64,000 nt of DNA, from the NCBI GenBank assembly GCA_036245525.1, contig BTPG01000005.1, positions 127,037,620 to 127,101,619 of the forward strand, read 5' to 3'. This stretch comes from Semisulcospira habei. Its lineage: Eukaryota; Mollusca; Gastropoda; Semisulcospiridae. The notes under the pieces are model-generated. The model was not told the origin of the DNA, did no database searches, and saw only the letters and a list, made by a program, of their open reading frames with translations. Below are positions 53,296 through 62,899 of this stretch, one piece after another (position 1 is the stretch's first letter; each line of letters starts with the position of its first letter). A program made the translations under genes and the position numbers.

Positions 53296-53616
53296 TTGTA
53301 CATGGCGGAGAAAAAGCAAAGGAAGAGCTGGAATGCTTCGGATTCTTTAATCCGGCACCGTCTGATCTTGATAATCGCTATGAAGAAAGTTGCACTTCGA
53401 CATCTCCATCGACAAGCGACAGTACCAGAAATGCTACCCCTAGGCCGTGTGTGGCACCGCCGCTACGAACAGTTTTCAGAGTCCATGGCTGTGCTGAGTG
53501 TATTTCCATGGCTAAAGCTTGACGGCACTCGAATGGCATGCGCAATGTGCACTGAGGCAAACTCAAAAAGCAAGTCCAGAAATTTGAACAGAAATAAGTT
53601 TGTCAGTTTTTTTTAA
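53296..53616 (+). pseudogene. hAT-like transposase N-terminal fragment
   Basis: Near the end of a 106-codon frame, VFPWLKLDGTRMACAMCTEA resembles the zinc-finger entry of ZNF862/KIAA1586-like hAT transposases (FPWL-x-D-G-x-MxCxxC). The catalytic and dimerisation regions are absent. The match is short. Confidence 0.45.
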
Positions 53617-53727
53617 TCGTGGTCGATCCATCTTCTGGTACACAGTTATTAGGCAAACATTGGAGAAACACGTCTCAGTTCTGAGTGGTTAAACGGGTTG
53701 AAACTAACTTTGAAGTACATCAGTTTA

Positions 53728-53733
53728 CACACA

Positions 53734-53825
<92 letters not shown>

Positions 53826-53836
53826 CACACAGTTTA
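53728..53836. repeat. (CA)n microsatellite
   Basis: Over 100 bp of CA dinucleotides with one or two AAA interruptions, inside the hAT-like element. Confidence 0.95.
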
Positions 53837-54084
53837 GACAAGTCACACTTCGGTTGTCAATCTGCCGCGTTCAGCAGAAAACGCTATATTCTCTGTTACA
53901 ATACATTATCAAACGATCATACAAATAAATAAATAGAGATCTTTTTTTTCTGTGTGTGAGAGAGCTAGGGAGACAAGCTTTTGCGCGATAGCTCACCAGT
54001 TAAAGAATCAGATCATGGAAAGGACACACACACACTGTCACAACACATTTAAAGAGGAGAGAGCGAAATGAGATAATTTATTTT

Positions 54085-54467
54085 CATGATTGATTGATTG
54101 TACATTGTTTATCGTCCAGACAGCAACAAGGCTTTCTCAGGACGTGCCTGCACTGCTTGTGAAAAAAAAAAGAAACAGAATATTGAATGTATGTCGCCAG
54201 CCGGTCCAATACGTTAAATAAACCTACGCCATGGGGCCTAAATAAAGCTAAGACCATTTAGCAACACACATCCAATATCAAGAGCTGCAGGCAGTGCAGA
54301 CAGTTGGGAAAGTTTTTAAAAAGAGAAATACAGGTGAATGGACCAAGGGTAGACAGAAACACATGCCCCAGAAAAAACACACCCTGTCTGTGGGGACGAC
54401 CAGGGTGACCGTGGGAACTAAAATGTAGTTAACCCCACCCAAGTCCCCCAGGGCAGACCCGGGTGTG
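54085..54467 (-). mobile_element. SINE-like retroposon, second copy
   Basis: Reverse-complement relative of 44446-44879, with tail GATTGATTG at its left end, flanked by GATAATTTATTTT (54072-54084 and 54468-54480). Inserted in the hAT-like element, so it is younger than that element. Confidence 0.85.
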
Positions 54468-55074
54468 GATAATTTATTTTAAGGAACATACAGATGATGC
54501 AGTTTTTCTTAAATAAATCTGCGGACCCTCTATAATGCTAGTCTGGGGGTCTGTATACCCTCTAAAATTTATACCTGGGGGTCTACAGACCCTTTAACCT
54601 GTTGTGCAAACAGAAGCCCAGCTCTACTTACAAAAAATAAATAAATAAGAAATCCCACCACAGTTCACATGGGGACTTTGTCAGTTATTTCTCCACTTGA
54701 TACTATCAAAAGCCTGAAGTCAGGACATAAACATTAACTTGGTTATGATTGTCTGTTCAAATATTTGTTTTCAATGCCTCTGGGCAGAAAACACTCTCTA
54801 ACATTGGGCGTCAAACACTTGTGATACATTATATTGTTGAGTTGGGGGGCTATTTTCAGTAGTAAAATTTTCAGTTTTGGCTAGTAACATTTTCAGTTTG
54901 GCTAGTAAAACTTGCAAGTCACTAGCCAAAGGCTGGTGGGCAAAATTTTAGACTTTCAGGGCTGTTGACCTAATATATTTGTGTGTGCTTGTGTGTGGGG
55001 TTGGGGTGGGTGCCTGGGTGGTGTGAGGGGCTTTGTAGGGTGGTGGGTATGTGTGTGTGTGTGTGCAAGGTTGG

Positions 55075-55296
55075 TGGGGGGTGTGGGGGTAGGGGGGGGT
55101 GGGTGGAGTGTACAGGATGTAGCCGCTATTTCTCAGGAACGCGCCAACAGTGACAGCATTGATATTTTAACTAGCCATTGTTTCCAAGGGGCAAGGTTGG
55201 TGGGGGTGGGTGGTGTGTACAGGATGTAGTCACTATTTCTCGGGAACGCGAACTGTGACAGCATTGATATTTTAACTAGCCATTGTTTCCAAGGGG
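55075..55296. repeat. Tandem duplication, about 110-bp unit x 2, in the Polinton B outer flank
   Basis: Two units share GTACAGGATGTAG, CTATTTCTC, GGAACGCG and TTTTAACTAGCCATTGTTTCC. They are preceded by GT/G-rich sequence that mirrors the C-rich block at 29950-30140. Confidence 0.75.
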
Positions 55297-55425
55297 TCGG
55301 GTGGCCTGACTGGGCAGATAAAGCTGTTGAATGTATTTGGTCAAGTGCGTTTGTTTATTTACGGAAAGGATCAAATAAATTAATTGTTTCTTAAATGGGT
55401 GGGCTTGTAATCTCTCTTTTGCATC

Positions 55426-55655
55426 TCTCTTCCCTGATGAGTAAATCGGAGCCTGTAGTTACTAACTACGAATACCGATCAAAACGCCCCCGAGTGCTTC
55501 ACATTCTTCTGCTCGGATATTTTGAGGCGTCGGGACCAGAGTGACCGGATGCATACCTGGGTGGGACCGGTCTTGCTTTTTTACCACTTACCAGGGACCA
55601 GAGTGACCGGATGCATACCTGGGTGGGACCGGTCTTGCTTTTTTACCACTGATCT
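55426..55655 (+). mobile_element. Hammerhead-element 3' end, solo copy
   Basis: Matches 43344-43562, including two tail units of GGGACCAGAGTGACCGGATG to CTTGCTTTTTTACCAC. The sequence upstream of CTGATGAG is unrelated, so it is strongly 5'-truncated. Confidence 0.8.
55428..55537 (+). ncRNA. Hammerhead ribozyme-like fold, copy 3 (mutated core)
   Basis: Same layout as 43344-43453, but the core GAAA is AAAA (the first position is A at 55481) and the 5' strand of stem I (TCTTCC) no longer pairs fully with GGGACC. By known hammerhead requirements this copy should be inactive. Confidence 0.6.
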
Positions 55656-56140
55656 GAAGGTGCGTAGCACCGACCTGACTAGGACCCGTGAATAGCCACC
55701 CGATTTTTTTAGGGTCGTTTGCTATCCTCAGCAATGTGCAAAACCGGGCACTTTGGTTTCACCTGCGCCTCGCTTTCAAATCCTGGCATAATATGCCCAT
55801 CTCATTCTCCTTTCACTCGGACTGTGCGAACAGGAAAAATATCGCATCTTCATTGCTCTACTGGCCCATCAAGATTGAATCGACAAACACACGAAGGGAC
55901 TAATACAGCGGCCCACCATCACTCATCTTCACTTCGCCAGAGTGATGATGCAATCAGGAATGATGACGCCACCGCTATCGGCCCCACGTGCGCACCGTTA
56001 TGAGTGGCCACGCTTCAATGCACACAACCCCCAACCTCAGTCTCACCGTCCTGAGGGGATCGGAACACTGATTCAACGAAGCAGAGAGCGCCTCTTAAAT
56101 AAGAGGAGATAGCTCACATCAGTGCCGGCAGAAGAGCAAT
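55656..56140. other. Unassigned GC-moderate DNA
   Basis: An open frame (55719-56003) contains CKTGHFGFTC but matches no family I recognise. No repeat structure seen. It could be the interior of another decayed element. Confidence 0.25.
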
Positions 56141-56144
56141 GAAC

Positions 56145-56601
56145 AATGAACCTTTATTTTCCAACGGTAGAAGTTATTGGTAACAGGACCAGTTTTCAAA
56201 CTTGCCGTTGCTACATCTACTACATAAATGACATAGACATGTAAACATACACATACCACACACTGACGCATGTATGCACTCGCTCACGCATGCACGCCCG
56301 CACATACGCACGCACACGCACGCTCACACACACACACAAACACAAACTTGCACACGCATGCACTTAGACACACACGCACACATATACACACACGCTCTCG
56401 GACACGCACTCCAGACATATGTACGCGCTTAACGCGTATGCACAAAAATACAAAATGAGTAAAAATGCAAAGTAAAGCAATACACAGAAAATCATTAAGT
56501 ACATTAGAATTCATACAGCAAAGGCAAATATGTATATGTGTGCTCTCTCTCTCTCTCTCTCTGTCTCTCACACACACACAGCATGCACACACACACAGCA
56601 T

Positions 56602-56633
<32 letters not shown>

Positions 56634-56852
56634 CATGTACGCACACACACACACACACACTTGAGCGCGCGCCCAAAAATATCGCGTACACACATATGAA
56701 GGCAAAAACATTATACATAGTACATGCAGTATTCAATGTATTCTTGACACTCAGATATTATGGTCCACTGTATATTATATAAAATAACACACACAAAAAA
56801 AAAACCAGACGCTCTCTTTCTCTCTCTGTGTCTCTCTCACTCTCGCGCGCAC

Positions 56853-56949
<97 letters not shown>

Positions 56950-57416
56950 TTCACACACCTGAACACACGCGCAAGTTATCCCTGTATTGTAATGATTAGA
57001 TTACGTCAGAGATTCTAGGTGTTTGAAGAGGCTGACCCTAAATGAGGTGAGCGTCTTTGCGTTTCTGATTTCTGCAGGAATAGAATTCCAGAATGAACTT
57101 CCCGAAAATGACAAACTGGTTTTGAATAAATCAATACGCGGCAGGGGTACTTTGAAATGGTGTCCATGTCTAGATGCTACAGATATCCGTTCTGAGAAAA
57201 AAGAACTCAAGTACAGTGGACATGACTGCTTGTACAGCTTGTACATCAATACACCTTTATTGAACTGAAAGTGGTGGGATAGAGGGAGCATTTTTAAAGT
57301 TTTAAGCTTTTCGTCAGTTGAGAGTTCGGGATCGGGAAATATAAGCTTAGCAGCTCTCCTATGTAGGGAGTTCAGCCTCTTCAAATGTACATCACTAGAA
57401 CCATCCCAGCAATCCA
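56145..57416 (-). mobile_element. CR1/Jockey-like LINE 3' end (5'-truncated)
   Basis: The minus-strand frame 57416-57001 encodes the typical C-terminal end of such LINE reverse transcriptases (LNSLHRRAAKLIF, PLSHHFQFNKGVLMYKLY, FSGSSFWNSIPAEIRNAKTL, FRVSLFKHL). The 3' untranslated part contains long CA microsatellites (56565-56660, 56846-56945) and ends in a CATTGTTCATTG-type tail near 56145. No target duplication was confirmed. Confidence 0.7.
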
Positions 57417-57424
57417 GCTAGCTC

Positions 57425-59604
57425 ACTTTCTAGCAAACACTTATGGAAGACGGACGTGTCATGACAGATGTTTACTCTAAGCATCCAGCTAAAACACCAT
57501 CAACAGACAACTACCTCTCATCCCCACGTCTATACGGCTGACAGAGATATAGCATACCACAAAAATGGACCGGCCGACATAGAAGATAGACTCCACCTGC
57601 AACCAAGGTCACAGGACGCCATCTCACACGGACAGCGGGCGACCAGTCCGACTGCGACAGCCGACCAATGAGATTCAACCATATGTCATCGGCATGCGCG
57701 CTGCACTAAGCCGCTCTGCCCTCACACCCAGCAAAGCCTCATTCGAAGCGAGACGACGAAGGAAACAACAGCTGCCAACCCTAACTCCGCCAGAAATGGC
57801 GATCAAGACCCAAGACATCTAGTATGTCAACGGAGAACTACAAGCAAGAAGAAAGTCTTCGATGGTCTCCCACACCTGAAACAGTGTGGTTGAGACCCAT
57901 TCCTCACACCGGAAAAAGGGTGGATGGAACGAATACAACCAAGAAAACCACAAGCAAGAAGGAGCTCTTCGACCATTCTCCCACACCTATAATAGGGTGG
58001 TTGAGACCCACTCCCACACCTATAATAGGGTGGTTGAGACCCACTCCCACACCTATAATAGGGTGGTTGAGACCCACTCTCCCACACCTATAATAGGGTG
58101 GTTGAAACGCATTCCCCACACCTGAGTAAGGGTGGATGGAACGAAAACCACCAAGTAACTCGTCCCCCACGGCTGAAAAAGGCTGGAAATCCAGGTGGAA
58201 AAATATAACACCACACGACCGACAAGCTATAACAAGCAACAAACTACACTGCGATCCTATTTTTCTGCTGCTTTAACAAGACACGTGTGAGCCAGCTACT
58301 CAACCGAGGCCAACAATCGACCCTGCAGCCCCCCACGGCAAAACCCTCTACTGAAGTGACATCTGTCATGAATCGTTACATGCTATGACATCATACTGTT
58401 TGCTAAAAGACTTAGCTCCCGCCAACGAGAAAGGCAAGCCACCTTGTCCACAACACGGACTAAGAATAGAGGAAACGGACACTGCCTACTTCGCATCGAC
58501 CACAAAACAACGCAGCACCAACTTTAATCAGTCTACAACACCAGGCAACACTGGTCACAAAGAACTCGTTCTAAAGTGCACAAAAGTGAAAGGAGGACTG
58601 AAACGCCGCTCGCAACAAGCGAGGCCAACTATTCTGTGAAGCACTTGAAGAATTGAAGGCCCTTCTACAACGACAAAACCCGGCACCTACCACCAAAACG
58701 GTATACAATTCAGGCGGCCCAACAAGCCAACGGCAACAACAGCAATCAACGAAACGACAGCCACACCAAAACAGCAGCAACAGCTATGATTAAGCTGATT
58801 TTAAAGCATCAACTGTGAGATATGCACCACGGCAACACTGCGTACCACCTACGCAGAGGACAATACTAGAAACACTAGTCTGTTGCATGGAAGGCAACAC
58901 AGCCACACAAACAACCGGCATCGTCTACAAACACGAATACACGGAGAATCAACAACAACAACGACACTAAGTCTGGGATTGATCCGTCAAAACGGACGGA
59001 TTAATAAACAGAGAACATGACTCCCACGTCTATACACGCAAACTCCGCCCAACGGTTCCTTGTGTCTTATCGCGGCTAAGCCCCGCTGAGCAGGAAATGA
59101 CCTTGGAACTGACAGGCACAAGCGCCGAGGGAACAGAAGACGCGGCGATACAATCGGATCCCGACACAAGACTGGACCCTGCAAGGATTTGAAGCGATCA
59201 TACTTGACATCAATAACACCGCATCAGGAATACTGCAAGGATTTGAAAGCGTTCATACTAGACATCAATAACACCGCGTCAGGAATACTGCAAGGGTTTG
59301 AAAGCGACCATACTGGACATCAATAATGCCACGTCAGGACTACAGTTACATGCATGGACTACACGGATAACATGTCCTTACGTAAGGAATTAAATGCGAC
59401 ACACTTAGAGGAAGACACCAAGAAATGGACTGCGAATTGTAGGCCGGTTCCCTGATGAGTAAATCGGAGCCTGTAGTTACTAACTATGAATACCGATCGA
59501 AACGCCCCCGAGTGCTTCACATTCTTCTGCTCGGATATTTTGAGGCGTCGGGACCAGAGTGACCGGATGCATACCTGGGTGGGACCGGTCTTGCTTTTTT
59601 ACCA
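57425..59604 (+). mobile_element. Hammerhead-bearing retroelement, longer single unit
   Basis: 57825-59604 is the reverse complement of 40645-42370: inverted 33-bp minisatellite (57975-58105), common body, 55-bp tandem units (59180-59345), hammerhead-like fold and the GCTTTTTTACCAC end. Sequence before 57825 may be more of the unit. A decayed frame near 57445-57545 with MEDGRVMTDVYSK recalls the reverse transcriptase of Penelope-like elements, but only over a short stretch. The 3' end abuts the LINE at 59605 exactly. Confidence 0.55.
59446..59555 (+). ncRNA. Hammerhead ribozyme-like fold, copy 4
   Basis: Stem I GGTTCC (59446-59451) with GGGACC (59550-59555). Core CTGATGAG (59452-59459) and GAAA (59499-59502). 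Stem III ACGCC/GGCGT, cleavage site after GTC at 59549. One change in the stem II loop hairpin (AACTAT for AACTAC) relative to copy 2. Core intact. Confidence 0.65.
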
Positions 59605-62600
59605 CACCCTCGCGCTGGGACCATATGGCGTTGAGGCGTGTCCCCTGGGTGCTGGATAGGGGGTCCCTCGTGAGAGGGGTGCACCGAATGAAATAAGGTG
59701 CCGTGAACCAACATGGTCTAAGGGAAGGTGACCCCGACAGAAAACCCCTGGTCCTCCTAGTAAGGGGGTTGGGCGTGGGGGTAGCTTCCCCACCCTGCAA
59801 AAAAGGAAAGAGCTACAAAAACGCCAACGAAAAGACTAACAGTAATTCCTTTCCTGGAGGAGGAAGGTTCTTCTACCAGAAGATTTATGACGTCCTGTGG
59901 TGAAAGCCGGAAGTCTTCGGAAGCCACAGGACCGAGCCGCCTCTCTCTATCCAGGGACACAACCATGGGCACATGGAACGTCAAGACCATGTACCAGAGC
60001 GGCAAGGCCGCCCAGATAGCAGCGGAAATGCAAAAGTACAACCTTTCCCTGCTAGGTATCAGTGAAGCCAGATGGACGCAGTCTGGCCAGAAAAGGCTGT
60101 TAAGTGGGGAGATGATTCTGTATTCAGGTCATGAAGAGGAGAATGCCCCCCATACAGAAAGTGTAGCATTCATGCTGTCACCAGTGGCACAGAGAGCGCT
60201 GATGAGCTGGGAACCTCTTGGGCCAAGAATTATCACAGCAGCCTTTAGAACCAAGAAAAAGCTCAAGCTGAATGTCATCCAGTGTTATGCGCCCACTAAT
60301 GACAGTGACGAGGAAGAGAAACAAGAGTTCTACGACCGACTCCAGAGTGCCTTGGACAAATGTGCGGAGCGAGACATCACCATCGTCATGGGCGATTTTA
60401 ATGCCAAAATAGGGGAGGACAACACCGGATACGAAGAGGTGATGGGGAGACAGGGACTAGGCTTGGAGATGAGTGAGAACGGGGAGAGGTTTGTAGACTT
60501 TTGTGCTCTAAACCGACTTGTCATTGGAGGCAGTATCTTCCCACACAGAAGAATACACAAAGCAACTTGGGTCTCACCGGACCATACAACAGAGAACCAA
60601 ATAGACCATATCTGCATTAGCAAGAAATTTAGAAGATCCCTTCAAGATGTTCGAGTGAGGAGGGGAGCAGATGTCGCCTCAGACCACCATCTGCTTACCT
60701 TAAGAATGAAGCTCAAGCTAAAGAAAAGCTGCACAGAGACAACAAGAAGACAGCGCTATAATGTAGGCCTCCTGAGAGAAACTGGAGTTAGAGAAGAGTT
60801 CAAACTGGTGCTGTCCAACCGGTTTCAAGCGCTACAGGAGCTAGTAAATGAAGAGGAGGAGGTCACCACAGAGCAGCAGTGGAAGGCAGTTAGAGAGGCG
60901 CTGAACTCAACCTGCAAAGACACTGTAGGGTTCAGGAAACGCCATCACAAGGACTGGCTGTCAGCACAGACCTTGAAGATAGAAGTGAGGAAGCAGAAGA
61001 AAGCAGTTGTCAACAACAGTCGCACGAGAGCAGCCAAAGTAAGGGCACAGGGGGAATACTGGGAAGCCAACCGCGAGGTGAAGAGGAGTATCAGGGCAGA
61101 CAAGAGGGCCTACACAGACAGCCTGGCAGCAGAGGCAGAAAAGGCAGCAGGCAGACAACATGAAACAGCTCTACGACATTACCAGAAGATTGTCAGGCAA
61201 GTATGGCCATACAGAAAGACCAGTAAAAGACAAAGAAGGCAAGCCTATTGCAGACAGAGCAGACCAACTCGACAGATGGGCCGAGTATTTTGAAGAGTTA
61301 CTGAACAGACCTAGCCCACCCGACCCCCCAGACATCCAGCCGGCAGAGACCGACCTACCCATCAGCTGTGACAGACCCAGCCGGGAAGAGATCAGAAGAG
61401 CAGTGGCATTTTTGAAGAACGGCAAAGCAGCAGGCCCAGATGGCATCCCAGCGGAGTCTCTGAAAGCAGACCTAGAGACAACAGTGGAGATGCTGTACCC
61501 ACTGTTTGGAAAGATCTGGGAAGAGGAGGTGATGCCAGCTGACTGGAAGGAGGGGTACCTAATCAAGCTTCCCAAGAAAGGCGACCTCAGCAAGTGTTCC
61601 AACTACAGAGGAATCACCTTGCTGTCAGTACCAGGAAAGGTCTTTAACAAGATCATCCTGGAGAGAATGAAGAGCTCCCGTTGACCCCCAGCTGAGAGAC
61701 CAGCAAGCAGGATTTAGGAAGAACCGATCATGTACAGACCAGATCGCCACTCTACTCATCATCGTGGAACAGTCTCTGGAGTGGAGCTCCCCGCTGTACG
61801 TCAACTTTGTGGATTATGAGAAAGCATTTGACAGTGTGGACCGAGAGACTCTGTGGAAACTCCTACGACACTACGGTGTATCCACAAAGCTCGTCCGCCT
61901 GATCAAGAGCAGCTACGATGGCATGACATGTCGCGTGATCCACGAAGGGCAGTTCACCAGGGAGCTCCAGGTCAGAACTGGCGTCAGGCAGGGGTGTCTG
62001 CTGTCTCCGTTCCTCTTCCTACTGGCCATAGACTGGGTCATGAAGATGACCACAGAGCACAGACGAAGGGGAATACAGTGGACACTGTGGACACAGCTTG
62101 ACGACCTCGATTTTGCAGACGACTTGGCATTACTGTCCCACACTCATCAACAAATGCAGGACAAGACCATGAGGCTTGCTGACATCTCGTCCCAAGTGGG
62201 CCTCACCATTCACAAACAGAAAACAAAGACAATGAGGCTGAACGCAACCAGGGAAGAACCAGTCTTCCTTGCTGGCACCCCGTTGGAGGAGGTGGAGTCC
62301 TTCACCTATCTCGGGAGCATCATAGACAAAAAAGGCGGCACTGATGCAGACGTCAGAGCACGAATCGGTAAAGCCAGAGCAGCCTTTCTCCAGTTAAAAA
62401 AAGTGTGGAGTTCCAGAGAGCTGTCACAACACACCAAAGTCCAGATTTTCAACTCCAATGTAAAAGCAGTTCTCCTATATGGAGCAGAGACTTGGAGATT
62501 GACAAAAACCACAGTCAACAGAGTACAGACCTTCATGAACAGTTGCCTTAGAAGAATTTTGAAAATCCACTGGCCAGAGAAGATCAGCAACGTCAGACTC

Positions 62601-62899
62601 TGGGAGAGAACAGAGCAGATAACAGCAGAGAATGAAATTGGGCGAAGAAGATGGGGATGGATCGGTCACAGTCTGAGAAAGCCAGCTTCCAGTATCATTA
62701 GGCAGGCATTGTCATGGAATCCCCAGGGAAAGAGGAAAAGAGGTAGGCCGAGAAACTCCTGGCGTCGAGACCTCCAAGCAGACATCAAGAGACTGGGAAC
62801 CACCTGGAGTAGAATCGAAGGAGAAGCACAGGACAGGAGTTGCTGGAGGTCTCTCGTCGACGGCCTATACCCGGGTAGGGGTGACAGGCGTAAGTAAGT
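59605..62899 (+). mobile_element. RTE-like LINE, nearly full length
   Basis: About 3.3 kb: a GC-rich 5' leader (59605-59964), one endonuclease-reverse transcriptase gene and a very short 3' end with (TAAG)n tail at 62888-62899. The right flank AATAACTCACAC (62900-62911) is duplicated at 40633-40644, 22.3 kb away, so the LINE's left target duplicate is separated from it by the 40645-59604 segment. The clade call (RTE-like) rests on single-gene organisation, size and the short tandem tail. Confidence 0.8.
59965..62894 (+). pseudogene. LINE endonuclease-reverse transcriptase (two frameshifts)
   Basis: Start ATG at 59965 (MGTWNVKTMYQSGKAAQIAA). APE-type endonuclease: GISEARWTQSG, IVMGDFNAKIG and SDHHLLTLR (catalytic Asp and Ser-Asp-His). 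Reverse transcriptase: AAGPDGIPAESLK, NYRGITLLSVPGKVF, GFRKNRSCTDQ-equivalent region, VRQGCLLSPFLF and FADDLALL (active site, about 62110). C-terminal linker with GRRRWGWIGHSLRKP and GRPRNSWRRDLQ. Frameshifts lie near 61158 and 61679. The fragment at 31990-34280 reads through both positions without a shift, so these are lesions of this copy. Confidence 0.85.

Larger units (their letters stand above)
52798..54964 (+). mobile_element. hAT-like DNA transposon in the Polinton B end
   Basis: 2,167 bp with 11-bp inverted repeats (CAGCCCTGAAA / TTTCAGGGCTG) and direct duplications TTGAC at 52793-52797 and 54965-54969. The flanking sequence joined across it matches the uninterrupted copy A flank (30135-30187). 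Subterminal GGCGAGTAA palindromes follow the left repeat. Inside are a transposase fragment (53296-53616), a CA microsatellite and a SINE-like retroposon. The 5-bp duplication differs from the usual 8 bp of hAT elements. Confidence 0.75.
43880..55300. mobile_element. Polinton-like element, copy B (rearranged, partial)
   Basis: Carries, left to right, an inverted fragment of gene Z, then genes Y, X and the penton-like gene (minus), the 422-residue gene W (plus), a small membrane protein and a coiled-coil protein (minus), the capsid gene (plus) and the terminal region with tandem repeats. Integrase, polymerase and the 37-38 kb small genes of copy A are missing. The gene order is that of copy A in mirror image. 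A hAT-like transposon (52798-54964) splits its outer flank. Sequence divergence from copy A and different lesions show two independent copies. Confidence 0.7.

Noticed and set aside
53649..53928. Cys-Val or Thr-His repeat frames, also around 56284-56999
   Set aside because: They are translations of (CA)n microsatellites on either strand; only the LINE frame at 57001-57416 has coding character there.
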